In this document: positions 1-8,592 of the stretch, in pieces
How positions within the stretch are numbered: the stretch's first letter is position 1
How the letters are laid out: the number at the start of each line of letters is the position of its first letter
NCBI GenBank assembly: GCA_031407985.1
Contig: JANOJB010000119.1
Coordinates: forward strand, 17,957-81,956
Direction of reading: 5' to 3'
Source of the DNA: FEN-1088 sp031407985
Lineage (GTDB): Bacteria; Myxococcota_A; Polyangia; Fen-1088
DNA length: 64,000 nucleotides
Translations under genes and position numbers: made by a program
The notes under the pieces: generated by a model
What the model was told of the DNA's origin: nothing
Seen by the model: the letters and a program-made list of their open reading frames with translations, nothing else
Database searches by the model: none

Positions 1-592
1 CCGGAGGATGGTGAATCAACAACACACGTATGCGGTCACGCACGTCGGGGGAAGCCAGAATCGCCTCCAGGCGCGTCAACTGCGCACCGCCAATCTCGCC
101 CCAGGCGCCCAGATCACCCGTCGCGACGCAGCTGTTCACGGACACAATCGCCAGCGGGCCGCGCAGGCGCAGAAACGGGTAACTGTCGTTGCCGGAAGCG
201 CGATCGGCCGCGCGCAGATCGGCCGTTTGATACCGGGCGAACAACATCTCGAACCTTCGCTTGTCCACGACCTCCGGAACGTACGCGTCGTGGTTCCCCG
301 GAATCACCGTCACCGCGTCGGGCGACGTACCCAGTTTCTCGATCCACGACAATGCCGCGCGCCATTCGGCTTCCAACGACACGTTTGATAGGTCGCCGGT
401 TATCGCCACGTGATCCGGTCGTTCACGTCGCACGTCGTCGCCCAATGCCGCCAGCAGTTCCATCTTGTGTTTGCGCCGCCGGTTCACGACCAGATTCAGC
501 GCCCCGACCGCGCGCTTGCCCCAGAAGTCCGCCAGCCGCGCGCCGTCGAAGGAACGAAAGTGCGGATCGGTCACGTGAGCCAGGCGAAACAT
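1..592 (-). CDS. Metallophosphoesterase (calcineurin-like), C-terminus cut by window edge
   Basis: Reading leftwards from an ATG at 592 gives an open frame that runs off the window, so only about 197 N-terminal residues are visible. It starts MFRLAHVTDPHF, giving the first metal motif DxH (D9, H11), followed by GDLS (second metal Asp) and GNHDAY (third motif). It ends in IHHPP, a typical late metal-binding His region. This order is diagnostic of the calcineurin-like metallophosphoesterase fold. The substrate cannot be inferred. The start sits two bases after the stop of the EEP-family gene at 595-1467, so the two are probably co-transcribed with queD upstream. Confidence 0.85.
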   Translation of the reverse strand, partial: MFRLAHVTDPHFRSFDGARLADFWGKRAVGALNLVVNRRRKHKMELLAALGDDVRRERPDHVAITGDLSNVSLEAEWRAALSWIEKLGTSPDAVTVIPGNHDAYVPEVVDKRRFEMLFARYQTADLRAADRASGNDSYPFLRLRGPLAIVSVNSCVATGDLGAWGEIGGAQLTRLEAILASPDVRDRIRVLLIHHPP

Positions 593-594
593 GG

Positions 595-1467
595 TCACCC
601 TTCACCCGACGCAACCGCATCGGGCGCAATCTGGACGTCGGCCAACACGCCGAAGTGATCCGACGGATACACCCCCTCGCTGTCCACCTGGTCGAACACG
701 ACGCGCGCATCGCGGATCGTGCCGCGCCCGTCCCGGCGCGGTGCCGTCACGAAGACATAGTCCAGGCGGCGATCCGGGCGCAGCCAGTTCATCCGCGCGC
801 GAAACGGATTTTCGAGGGCCCAGGTGATCCCCGGCTTTCCCCCCCGCACGGTCGCCCATGCGTCCTGATAAAAGACACGTCGCCCACCCAGGGTCGTCAG
901 CCCGCACAACCATCGAATCTCGTCGGAGTCGGGGACGGTGTTGAAATCACCCATCAGGACTTGCGGTCGATCGTTGCCCAGCGCGCGTGCGGTGATTTCG
1001 TCGTCCAGCACCAGCACCTGATCCTCACGCTGACGGCCCTCATGCTGCCGGTAGCTGAGGTGGGTGGTGTGAACCCACAATTCCCCGCCTGGCGCGTCGA
1101 GCAGCACCGAAAACACAACGCGCCCTTCCGTGGCGGTCGCATGGGGCAAACGCCGGTGCGCGCTGTCCAACACGGCAAACCGCGACACGATGGCCAGTCC
1201 CTCGACACCCCCGCCCCATTCGGTGGAGGGAGCAAAGAGGTGGGTGTGTCGCAACCGGCGCGCCAGCGTCTCGGCTTGATTCGGCAACCGTCCCGGTACG
1301 TCACGAACCTCTTGCAGCGCAACCACGTCGGGCGCCAGGCGTTCCAATTCAGCGCCAACCAAATCCAACCGTCTTGGATGCGGGCCGTTTTCGCCCCACA
1401 GGTTCAGCGTCACGAAACGCAAGTCTCCCGGCGATCGGGGGATCGCGTCAGGCGAAGGCGCGCTCAT
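595..1467 (-). CDS. Endonuclease/exonuclease/phosphatase (EEP) family protein
   Basis: 290 residues. The EEP fold motifs are in order: TLNLWGEN near the N-terminus (metal-site Asn), LQEVR (catalytic Glu), THLSYRQ, MGDFNTVPDSDE (Asp/Asn catalytic pair), RLDYVF and SDHFGVLADV (Asp-His dyad). Members cleave phosphodiester bonds in DNA, RNA, lipids or inositol phosphates, and nothing here fixes the substrate. No signal peptide is visible, so it is probably cytoplasmic. The ATG overlaps the 3' end of queD by 4 bases, and a second phosphoesterase gene follows after two bases, so this is a compact minus-strand operon. Confidence 0.88.
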   Translation of the reverse strand: MSAPSPDAIPRSPGDLRFVTLNLWGENGPHPRRLDLVGAELERLAPDVVALQEVRDVPGRLPNQAETLARRLRHTHLFAPSTEWGGGVEGLAIVSRFAVLDSAHRRLPHATATEGRVVFSVLLDAPGGELWVHTTHLSYRQHEGRQREDQVLVLDDEITARALGNDRPQVLMGDFNTVPDSDEIRWLCGLTTLGGRRVFYQDAWATVRGGKPGITWALENPFRARMNWLRPDRRLDYVFVTAPRRDGRGTIRDARVVFDQVDSEGVYPSDHFGVLADVQIAPDAVASGEG

Positions 1468-1826
1468 GGCCCCCTATACGTGCACGTGCTGTCAGCCGTT
1501 TCCGAAACCGTCACGGCGGACAGCCCCGGGATCCGCGGCGCGATTTCGCGCCATATGTAGACGCACAGATTTTCGCACGTCGAATTTTCCAATCCGGCGA
1601 CGTCGTTCAGATACCGGTGATCCAACCGGCCATACAATTCGGCCCAGCAGTCGTCGATCACTCCGAAGTCGATCAACCACCCGGTGGAGGGATCCACGGG
1701 ACCCGTCACCTGCAGGTCGATCTTGTAGCTGTGCCCGTGCACGCGCGCGCACTTGTGACCCTCGGGCACGTTTGGCAGGCGGTGCGCGGCCTCGAACCGA
1801 TACTCCTTGATCAACTCGACGATCAT
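1464..1826 (-). CDS. queD: 6-carboxy-5,6,7,8-tetrahydropterin synthase / 6-pyruvoyl-tetrahydropterin synthase family
   Basis: 120 residues, the normal QueD length. Zinc ligands are visible as H15 in EAAHRLP and H30/H32 in VHGHSY. The catalytic Cys is C26 in KCARVHGH, the Asp-His pair is in LDHRYLND, and STCENLCVYIW matches the conserved SxEN(L) region. QueD turns dihydroneopterin triphosphate into carboxytetrahydropterin in queuosine/7-deazaguanine synthesis. The Cys-x3-HGH spacing favours QueD over eukaryote-type PTPS. No other queuosine gene is in the window. First gene of a minus-strand operon with the two phosphoesterases. Confidence 0.92.
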   Translation of the reverse strand: MIVELIKEYRFEAAHRLPNVPEGHKCARVHGHSYKIDLQVTGPVDPSTGWLIDFGVIDDCWAELYGRLDHRYLNDVAGLENSTCENLCVYIWREIAPRIPGLSAVTVSETADSTCTYRGP

Positions 1827-1937
1827 CGTGCGCGCAGCCTACCAGGCCGCCCCCCGGCGGGCGAAGACCCAGACTGCAGCGCGAGATCCGAGACAAGACG
1901 CACGAGCGTCATAAAGACGGCGAATGGGGTGGCGTAT

Positions 1938-3170
1938 ATGCTGGCTGCCCCCGTGCCTGCCTCGCCAGCGTTGTTCTCGGATTTTCGCGCGCTGGATCGC
2001 CGCGTATTCATTCTGGCCGGCGCCCGCATGGTGGTGACGCTGGGATTCGCCGCGGTTTTGCCGTACCTGGGCGTGACGTTGCACCAGGAGCGCGGCGTTT
2101 CCGCGACGGTGGTGGGCCTTATATGGACGGCCGCCGGCCTATCCGGCGCGGCGACCCAGTGGCTGGCGGGCGAAATCGCCGATCGCGTGGGCCGACGCCC
2201 CGTCTTGTTGACCGGCATGCTGGTGCGAACCGTAAACCTCGCCGCCCTCGGCTACGAGGTGCTGCACCATGGACCAATTCCGGCCATCGCCGCGCTGTGC
2301 GTTTTGAACGGCATACTGCGCGCGTTCTTCGATCCAGTTGCCTCGGCGATGGTTGCCGATTTGGCGCCGGGCGAACGGCGAATCGCCGCCTTTTCGCTCC
2401 AGCGTATCGGCGTCAACATCGGTTGGGTACTGGGAACCAGCACCATCGGGTTCACGGCCGTATTGCACATCAACTACGGAGATCTGTTCTATGCCAGCGC
2501 CTTCGTCACCTTGCTGGCCGCGTTGGCGGCGTCCGCCATCTCCGAGACGCGAGCGACATCACAAACCCATGCGCGGCCCCCTTTCAAGCTCACGGACCTG
2601 GGCGCCTACCGTCACGACCGTCGGTTCATGGTGTTCTTGCTGGCGACCTTCTTTTTTTTCCTACTTCAAGCGCAACTTTACGCGACGCTGTCCCTGTTCG
2701 CCGCCGATCGTCTGCACCTGGGTCTGGTTCAGATTTCCCACCTCTACACCCTGAACGGGGCCATGGTCGTCCTGCTGCAGTTGCCAGCCTTCTATTACAT
2801 CCGGCGCGTCGGCACGCATCGCGTGTTGGTGATCGGCGCCTTCGCGTACTCCGCCAGTTACGCGCTGTGTGGACTGGCCACGGCCGAGCCGCAACTGCTG
2901 GCCTGCGTCGCACTGATCACCATCGCGGAAATCATCAGCGCCCCCGCGCAACAGACGGCGGCGACCGGTATGGCTCCCGCCGATCGCGTCGGCGCCTATG
3001 CGGGCCTTTTCGGCCTTGCGCAGGCTGCCGGCCAATCCCTGGGCCCGCTGCTGGGAACGTCGCTGCTGGACGTCCTGCCCGACCGCCTGACCTGGCCCTT
3101 GCTGGCCCTCTGCGGAATCGCGGCGGCATTCCTCTACAGAAGGACGCGTCCAGCCGCTGTCGCCGTATAG
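1938..3170 (+). CDS. Major facilitator superfamily transporter
   Basis: About 410 residues from the ATG at 1938. The frame is open further upstream, but that part lies antisense to queD and has no hydrophobic character. Roughly twelve hydrophobic segments are present. The MFS loop 2-3 signature appears as GEIADRVGRRPVLLTG, and a long charged loop follows helix 6 (residues about 195-220). The second half begins with a Phe-rich helix (FLLATFFFFLLQ). MFS proteins are secondary transporters, and this looks like a drug/sugar-efflux type, but the substrate is unknown. A GTG at 1929 is an alternative start. Confidence 0.88.
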   Translation: MLAAPVPASPALFSDFRALDRRVFILAGARMVVTLGFAAVLPYLGVTLHQERGVSATVVGLIWTAAGLSGAATQWLAGEIADRVGRRPVLLTGMLVRTVNLAALGYEVLHHGPIPAIAALCVLNGILRAFFDPVASAMVADLAPGERRIAAFSLQRIGVNIGWVLGTSTIGFTAVLHINYGDLFYASAFVTLLAALAASAISETRATSQTHARPPFKLTDLGAYRHDRRFMVFLLATFFFFLLQAQLYATLSLFAADRLHLGLVQISHLYTLNGAMVVLLQLPAFYYIRRVGTHRVLVIGAFAYSASYALCGLATAEPQLLACVALITIAEIISAPAQQTAATGMAPADRVGAYAGLFGLAQAAGQSLGPLLGTSLLDVLPDRLTWPLLALCGIAAAFLYRRTRPAAVAV

Positions 3171-3242
3171 AGGTCCCCGCAACCTCATCATCGCGGCCTG
3201 GCGGCGCACTGAGCCACATTGGACCGATGGTGCCTCTAAGCA

Positions 3243-3258
3243 GGGAGGAGAGGACTTG
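3243..3258 (+). promoter_or_regulatory. Strong ribosome binding site deciding a TTG start
   Basis: GGGAGGAGAGG lies directly upstream of TTG 3256, five bases or fewer away. No comparably good site precedes the next in-frame ATG (3349). This supports a TTG start for the ECF sigma factor and therefore a real N-terminal extension. Confidence 0.6.
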
Positions 3259-3948
3259 AAGTCCACGTTGAGCAACGCGACGTCACATGGGACAAGGGAT
3301 GTTCACGTGTTCCCCGTCCCCCAAGACGACGCCCCCTCGGGGAAACGGATGGTTGCGGTGGCCCTGCGAGTCTGCTCTCATGAAAGAGTGGACGTAGCGC
3401 CTGAAAAGCCCCACCGGATTGCCACCGCCAGGGCCCCGGAAACCCACGCAGCGATCCTGCGCCGGCGCATTGATGATCTCTTCAAAGAACACGCGGGCTA
3501 CGTTGCTCGCTTGGCCTTCCGCCTGCTGGGCCGGCAAGACGAAGTCGACGACATCGTCCAGGATGTGTTCATTACGCTTTTTCGGCATCTGGACGGGATT
3601 CGCCAAACCGAAGCCCTCCGGGCCTGGCTGGCCACCACCACTGTCCGCATGGTGCGCCGGCGGCTCCGGGTAAGACGTATTGGATTCTTGCTGCGCGGAT
3701 CGGATCGAGTCGATTCGTCCGAGCTGAAGGGTTCGGGTGTGTCGGGCGAGGATCGGGCGGCGCTTTGGAGTATCCATCTGGCATTGGAGAGGGTCTCAGT
3801 GAACGCACGGATCGCCTGGGTGTTTCGATACCTCGAGCAGGAAAGCGTCGACGATGTCGCCCGGTTGTGTGGCTGCTCGAAGTCGACAGCAAAACGCCGC
3901 ATCGCGGACGCGCACCACATCGTGAAACGAGCACTTTCAGATGACTGA
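3256..3948 (+). CDS. RNA polymerase sigma factor, ECF (sigma-70 family)
   Basis: 230 residues from a TTG start with a good ribosome binding site. Sigma region 2 spans about residues 73-142 (LFKEHAGYVARLAFRLLG, then DEVDDIVQDVFITLF, the core-binding helix). Region 4 spans about 175-227, with the helix-turn-helix DVARLCGCSKSTAKRRI. About 65 extra residues precede region 2, unusual for ECF factors, which are normally about 180 residues. The stop overlaps the FecR-domain gene by 8 bases, so translation is probably coupled. The neighbouring membrane protein probably controls this factor. Confidence 0.9.
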   Translation: MKSTLSNATSHGTRDVHVFPVPQDDAPSGKRMVAVALRVCSHERVDVAPEKPHRIATARAPETHAAILRRRIDDLFKEHAGYVARLAFRLLGRQDEVDDIVQDVFITLFRHLDGIRQTEALRAWLATTTVRMVRRRLRVRRIGFLLRGSDRVDSSELKGSGVSGEDRAALWSIHLALERVSVNARIAWVFRYLEQESVDDVARLCGCSKSTAKRRIADAHHIVKRALSDD

Positions 3949-5149
3949 GTCCGATCTGGAACGCAGGTTGGACTCCGCGCGCCGCGCCGGGCCGGGGTGG
4001 AATGCGGGCCGCCAGCAGCAGGTCAAGTGGGCACTCATGTCGCGCTTGGACCAACCGCGACGGCGGAGCCCCTTCTTCGTGCTGGCGATCGGATGCGCCG
4101 CAACGGCCATGATCGGAGTTGTGGGCTGGCGAACGCTGGCTTCCAGGGGAACCGAGGTTACGAGACGCACCGGATCGACCGGCTTGCCAGCACCGCTGGC
4201 AGCGTCGGGAACCGAGCGGCCGCTGCCCAAACTTGCCGATGGCTCCAGCATCGTCCTTGACGGACCGTCGGCCATTCTGAAGAAGACCGTCGAAACCGCC
4301 GACGAAGTCGCGTTCCAGTTGGAAGCGGGCGGCGCCCATTTCGAGGTCGCCCCGCGTCCCTCTCGCGTCTTCCGCGTGCATGCGGGACCGGTGACGGTGC
4401 AAGTGATTGGCACGCGCTTTCACGTGCAGCGACAAAAAAACCGTTCTCATATCACCGTCGATCGCGGCAGGGTGTTGGTGTCGTGGTGGGGCGGTTCCCG
4501 CGAACTGACAGCCGGTGAAGAGGGAATCTTCCCGCCGACCGACGAGACTCCCAAAGCGTCCGCCCCCCTGGGCATACCGTTCTCGCCAAGGGTTTCGTCC
4601 GGGTGGCACGCCCCGGGAGCGTCACGCGGTTCGTCCGCGTCACACGCGGCGTCCGCGTCACGCACGCCGCCCGTCTCGCACGTTCCGCCCGGCTCGCCCG
4701 TCGAGCCTGCCGCCAAGCCAACCGCGGCCGTCACCGGACCGATGCCCGAACGATCGGGATCCCCCTCGGGTCCGGAGGCATTGTTCCAGCGCGCCGACCG
4801 GGCCCGAACGGAAGGTCGGTCCGATGCGGCCATAGTCAATCTGCGCGAGATCGTGGAGCGGTATCCTGGCGATCCACACGCCCCCGTGGCGGCCTTCACC
4901 ATGGGGCGTCTTTTGCTGGAAACCCAGGGAAAATCACGCCAGGCGGCCCAGGCGTTCGGACAGGCACGGGCGCTGGCGCATGGGGGGCCGCTGGTCGAGG
5001 ATGCCCTGGCCCGCGAGGTCGAGGCCCTGCACATGACTGGTGATTCGTCCGCGGCGCGCCAGCGGGCGGAACTTTACGTTCAGCTCTTCCCCAGTGGCCC
5101 TCGGCTGCGGACTGTCATGCGATTCGGGGGCCTGCGGGCCGATCCATGA
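3941..5149 (+). CDS. FecR-domain membrane protein with C-terminal TPR-like region (probable anti-sigma/sigma regulator)
   Basis: 402 residues. A cytoplasmic N-terminus of about 40 residues is followed by one membrane helix (about 45-65, FFVLAIGCAATAMIGVVGW). A FecR-like beta domain spans about 95-185 (LADGSSIVLDGPSAI, then GTRFHV and VDRGRVLVS), then a Pro/Ser/Ala-rich linker (about 200-265) and TPR-like helices (about 270-395, AIVNLREIVERYPGD, QAAQAFGQARAL). FecR proteins pass envelope signals to ECF sigma factors. It overlaps the sigma gene by 8 bases and the next gene by 4. The linker DNA is repetitive (cgtcacgcg-like units, about 4620-4680). Confidence 0.88.
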   Translation: MTESDLERRLDSARRAGPGWNAGRQQQVKWALMSRLDQPRRRSPFFVLAIGCAATAMIGVVGWRTLASRGTEVTRRTGSTGLPAPLAASGTERPLPKLADGSSIVLDGPSAILKKTVETADEVAFQLEAGGAHFEVAPRPSRVFRVHAGPVTVQVIGTRFHVQRQKNRSHITVDRGRVLVSWWGGSRELTAGEEGIFPPTDETPKASAPLGIPFSPRVSSGWHAPGASRGSSASHAASASRTPPVSHVPPGSPVEPAAKPTAAVTGPMPERSGSPSGPEALFQRADRARTEGRSDAAIVNLREIVERYPGDPHAPVAAFTMGRLLLETQGKSRQAAQAFGQARALAHGGPLVEDALAREVEALHMTGDSSAARQRAELYVQLFPSGPRLRTVMRFGGLRADP

Positions 5150-6153
5150 TTCCGGCCGTGGCCCTGCTGGTCACGCTGCTTGCTGTAAATTCCGTTGCCG
5201 GTAGGCACGCTGCCGAGGTCAGCCTTTCGATCGATACCTGTCCGTCCCTGCCGCGCGACGAGATCGTGCGACTGGTTGCTCTGGATTTGGGCGCCCCCGT
5301 CTTGCCTCCGGACTCGGCCGGACCGCAAGCCACACGGGTGGGTGTCGTCTGCGACGGCTCCCGGATCGTGTTGACGATTTCGGATCCGCAGACGGCCAAG
5401 GACCTGAAGCGATCGATGGCCTTGACCGCCCGTACGGAGAACGTCACCGCCCGCATGGTCGCGCTGGCCATATCCGAGTTGGTGATCGCAAGTTGGGTGG
5501 AACTGACACCCGGCGAGGCATCAGCCCCAACGAAGGGTGGCAACACCCGGGCGCTCGATCCGCGGCGAGCCACCCCGGAGGCAACTGACCGTCAACTGGC
5601 GGCCGAACCCAGTACCAGCTACGTGCTGGTTCTGGCCCAGGCGACAGGACCGTTTTCGGGGGTGGGCTTGGGATGGGGTGGAGGTTTTCGCATCGGATGG
5701 GCATCCGGCCGATCGTGGGTGAATGCGGGCCCAAGTGACATCACCGGACACCCGGCCATCGACCTGGATCTGACAGGGTCGTGGACGGAAGTCGGCAGTT
5801 CTTTGGGAACCGTTCATGTATCGATGTGGAGCGCGTCACCACGCCTGTCCTTCCGCCTCCGTCGCGGCAGAGCCTGGTTCGACCTGGGGGGCGGGGGTCG
5901 ATTTGGATTGGCGCGCCTGGTCGCCGCGCCCCTGGATCCGCTGGGTACGCGCGGAGGAACACTGGCCGCCACCTGGGCGGGTCCCACCGGTTACGTGGGT
6001 GCAGGCCTCCGTCTTGGTCCCGTGTTGATGGCGATCGGCGTCGAGGCAGGCCACGTTCTGCGTGGGGTCGCGGGCCTGGTCGATGACGGAACGCCCATCT
6101 CGATCTCTGGACAGTGGGTATCCGGCTGCGTGGCGCTGGGCTGGGGATCCTGA
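5146..6153 (+). CDS. Exported barrel-like protein of the sigma/FecR operon
   Basis: 335 residues, starting with a 4-base ATGA overlap with the FecR gene. A hydrophobic N-terminus (MIPAVALLVTLLAVNSVAG) looks like a signal peptide. Residues about 25-115 form a compact domain with two Cys (CPSLP, VVCDGS). From about 155 the chain alternates Gly/aromatic short strands (GPFSGVGLGWGGGFRIG, ARLSFRLRRG, YVGAGLRLGP), suggestive of an outer-membrane beta-barrel. No family is recognised. Its place as third gene of the sigma/anti-sigma operon suggests it is either the sensor partner or the regulated envelope component. Confidence 0.75.
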   Translation: MIPAVALLVTLLAVNSVAGRHAAEVSLSIDTCPSLPRDEIVRLVALDLGAPVLPPDSAGPQATRVGVVCDGSRIVLTISDPQTAKDLKRSMALTARTENVTARMVALAISELVIASWVELTPGEASAPTKGGNTRALDPRRATPEATDRQLAAEPSTSYVLVLAQATGPFSGVGLGWGGGFRIGWASGRSWVNAGPSDITGHPAIDLDLTGSWTEVGSSLGTVHVSMWSASPRLSFRLRRGRAWFDLGGGGRFGLARLVAAPLDPLGTRGGTLAATWAGPTGYVGAGLRLGPVLMAIGVEAGHVLRGVAGLVDDGTPISISGQWVSGCVALGWGS

Positions 6154-6235
6154 TGCCAAACCGGGCGCGTACGGGTTCGGATTTCGCGGTTCCCCCAGGC
6201 GCGCCTCGCGATCGCTGTCCACCCCGCGGAATCGA

Positions 6236-7456
6236 TCAGCCCATGTTCGGAATCGGAAACGGCCTGCCAGGGTGGGCGAACAGATACCCCTGACACAGGT
6301 CGCCCCCCAGACGTACCAACGTATCGCGTTCGGGCTCGGTCTCGATTCCCTCTGCGATTATCTGGATCTGCAGGTCACGGCAAAGACCGATGATCGATCC
6401 CAGCAGCTTCTGTTTCGTCGGGGAGCTGTCGACGCCGCGGACCAGCGACATGTCGACTTTCACGACCTCGGGCTCAAGCTGGGCGAAGCTGGTCAGTCCG
6501 GCATACCCGGCGCCCAGATCGTCGACGGCGATGCGATAACCCATCGCCCGCAACTGGGCCATGCGCGACATCAGATCCTTGATTTGATCCAGCGCGGCGC
6601 GTTCGGTGATCTCCAGGACCACGCGCGATGCGTACGCCGACAGGGGGGAGTCAGCATGGAACAGGGATTCATCCTGAAGATCGGCGGTGTGAACGTTCAC
6701 GAAAACCAGGCCCGTCGAGGGGATATCCCTGATGGTCTCCGCGACGCCTTTCCGGATAACCCGCCCCAGTTCGTGCAAACGGTTCAGCCGCTCGGCGGCA
6801 TCGAACAGATCCCCCGGGCTGGCAAGCGCGGGTTCCTCGTTGCGAACCAAAGCCTCGTAGGCGAACAGCGATCGGCTGGACCACGAGATGATCGGCTGAT
6901 AGGCGATCCACACGCTGGACAGGGCGCGGGCGAACCGTGCCTCCAGGCTGGCCCGGTCGCCCAGTTGCCGGCCCCCGGCACGAAACTGTTCGACGGCTTC
7001 CCGACGGACCCGCGCCATCTGATGCATCCGCACGGCCCGCGCCACCACTTCCTCAAGTTGCGTCGGATCGATCGGCTTGATCAGGTAGCGGAGTGCCCCG
7101 TATTCCATCGCTTCGACCGCGCTTTGAACCGCCGGCAAACCCGTCATGATGATTACGGGTACATCCAGATCCTGCTCGCGAACCGCGCGCAGCAACTGCA
7201 AGCCGCTCATGCCGGGCATCGAGATATCGCTGATGATCACGTCGAACGCCCGCTCGCGAAACCGCGCGGTGGCCTGGAGACCGTCGTTGGCCACCTCGAC
7301 CGTATAGCCGGCCGCGGTCAGACTTCGCGCATAGCCGCGCGTGATGGTCGGCTCATCGTCCACCAACAGGACGACACCACGCGATCCCGGCACCGGGGCC
7401 GCTTGATCGCCTGGATCTGCCACCATGTTCGCCTCCAAACGCGCCGGGAGTGCCAT
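6236..7456 (-). CDS. Response regulator with EAL domain (c-di-GMP phosphodiesterase)
   Basis: 406 residues from ATG 7456, chosen because GAGAGGGGGAAG precedes it. A TTG at 7510 is an alternative. The receiver domain (about 25-145) has VLLVDDEPT, phospho-acceptor Asp in IISDISMPGMSG, a Thr in IIMTG and Lys in YLIKPID. A helical linker leads to an EAL domain (about 175-405) with YEALVR, FVNVH, LEITERA, AVDDLGAGYAGL, VKVDMSL, IIAEGIET and LCQGYLF. All metal and catalytic acid positions appear present, so it should hydrolyse cyclic di-GMP. No histidine kinase is adjacent, so its partner is elsewhere. It is divergent from pdhA. Confidence 0.93.
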   Translation of the reverse strand: MALPARLEANMVADPGDQAAPVPGSRGVVLLVDDEPTITRGYARSLTAAGYTVEVANDGLQATARFRERAFDVIISDISMPGMSGLQLLRAVREQDLDVPVIIMTGLPAVQSAVEAMEYGALRYLIKPIDPTQLEEVVARAVRMHQMARVRREAVEQFRAGGRQLGDRASLEARFARALSSVWIAYQPIISWSSRSLFAYEALVRNEEPALASPGDLFDAAERLNRLHELGRVIRKGVAETIRDIPSTGLVFVNVHTADLQDESLFHADSPLSAYASRVVLEITERAALDQIKDLMSRMAQLRAMGYRIAVDDLGAGYAGLTSFAQLEPEVVKVDMSLVRGVDSSPTKQKLLGSIIGLCRDLQIQIIAEGIETEPERDTLVRLGGDLCQGYLFAHPGRPFPIPNMG

Positions 7457-7493
7457 TCGCTTCCCCCTCTCATCGGCGGCTCGCGGCGATTGA

Positions 7494-7523
7494 TTGAGGG
7501 GGGGCGGCAAACTCTGTTATATC
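7494..7523 (+). promoter_or_regulatory. Possible sigma-70-like promoter for pdhABC
   Basis: TTGAGG (7494-7499) and TATATC (7518-7523) are separated by 18 bases, each matching the consensus hexamer at 4 of 6 positions. They lie about 55 bases upstream of the pdhA start in the short divergent region shared with the EAL gene. The match is modest and unproven in a GC-rich genome. Confidence 0.3.
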
Positions 7524-7578
7524 TTCGGTCCACCCGCCAACCGATCGCAAAAAAGCCCAGCAGGAGAGCACGCTAAAG

Positions 7579-8583
7579 ATGAGCGCCATTGAACGGGAGG
7601 TCATGGAACCTCGCGAAAAGACACGAAGTGTAGAGAAGGCCCAGCTGCTGGAGTACTACCGCCAAATGTTGGCTATCCGGCGAATGGAGGAGGCGCTGGC
7701 CAAGGCCTACTCGATGAGAAAGTTCGGCGGTTTCCTGCACCTGTACATAGGGCAGGAATCCGTGGCGGTCGGATCGATCGCGGCGCTTCGGCCGGACGAC
7801 TACGTCTTGGCCACCTACCGCGAGCACGCCCACGCGTACGCGAAGGGCATGGGTGCCAAGGAAATCATCGCCGAACTGTTCGGCAAACGGACCGGGGCGT
7901 CCAAGGGCCTTGGCGGCTCGATGCACCTGTTCGACGCCAGTCGGAATTTTCTGGGGGGCTATGGCATCGTCGGCGGTCACATCCCCCTGGCGGCCGGAAC
8001 CGCTTTTGCCTCGAAATACCGCAATGATGGCCGCGTGACCCTGTGTTACTTCGGAGACGGCTCGGTCGCACAGGGTGCGTTCCACGAGGCATTGAGCCTG
8101 GCGTCCCTGTGGAAGTTGCCCGTGGTTTTCATCTGCGAGAACAACCTGTATTCGATGGGGACACCGCTGCACCGGTCGTTGTCGGTCCTGGACGTGTCGC
8201 AAAAAGCCCTGGGATACGGAATCGCACGGGACCGGTTCGAGGGCGAGAACGTCATCAAGGTGCGGGATCGGGTCGGCGAGGCGATTCGCCGTGCCCGCAA
8301 CGAATCCCTGCCGACCTTGATCGAGATCATCACCTACCGCTATCGAGGCCATTCGATGTCCGACGCGGGGTTGTATCGGACCAAGGACGAGGTCGACGAG
8401 TGGAAGAAGCGCGATCCGGTGACGATCGGGCGCGAGTTGTGTGAAAAGGCCTCGGTCGATGCGAAGGAGATCCTGGCCATCGAAGAAGGCGTCAAAGCCG
8501 AGATCGAAGAGGCGGTGAAGTTCGCGGATGAAAGCGGCGAGCTCACCTACGAAGAGCTCGAACAGTTTACGTACAAGGATTAA
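7579..8583 (+). CDS. pdhA: Pyruvate dehydrogenase E1 component, alpha subunit
   Basis: 334 residues, the usual length for heterotetrameric E1 alpha. The TPP-binding motif runs from GDGSVAQGAFHEALSL to CENN. The substrate loop region YRGHSMSDAG is present, as is the early RRMEEALAKAYSMRK region. With the beta subunit it decarboxylates pyruvate and transfers the acetyl group to E2 lipoyl lysine. A CAGGAGAG ribosome binding site precedes ATG 7579. First of three same-strand genes, with 9 bases to pdhB. A pyruvate rather than branched-chain substrate is inferred from the adjacent E2 and E1 sequence character, and is likely but not proven. Confidence 0.95.
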   Translation: MSAIEREVMEPREKTRSVEKAQLLEYYRQMLAIRRMEEALAKAYSMRKFGGFLHLYIGQESVAVGSIAALRPDDYVLATYREHAHAYAKGMGAKEIIAELFGKRTGASKGLGGSMHLFDASRNFLGGYGIVGGHIPLAAGTAFASKYRNDGRVTLCYFGDGSVAQGAFHEALSLASLWKLPVVFICENNLYSMGTPLHRSLSVLDVSQKALGYGIARDRFEGENVIKVRDRVGEAIRRARNESLPTLIEIITYRYRGHSMSDAGLYRTKDEVDEWKKRDPVTIGRELCEKASVDAKEILAIEEGVKAEIEEAVKFADESGELTYEELEQFTYKD

Positions 8584-8592
8584 GGACAGAAG

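Noticed and set aside
352..1560. A 402-codon plus-strand open frame
   Set aside because: Antisense to the EEP-family gene, with low-complexity Arg/Pro/His content.
6062..7576. A 504-codon plus-strand open frame
   Set aside because: Antisense to the response regulator/EAL gene.
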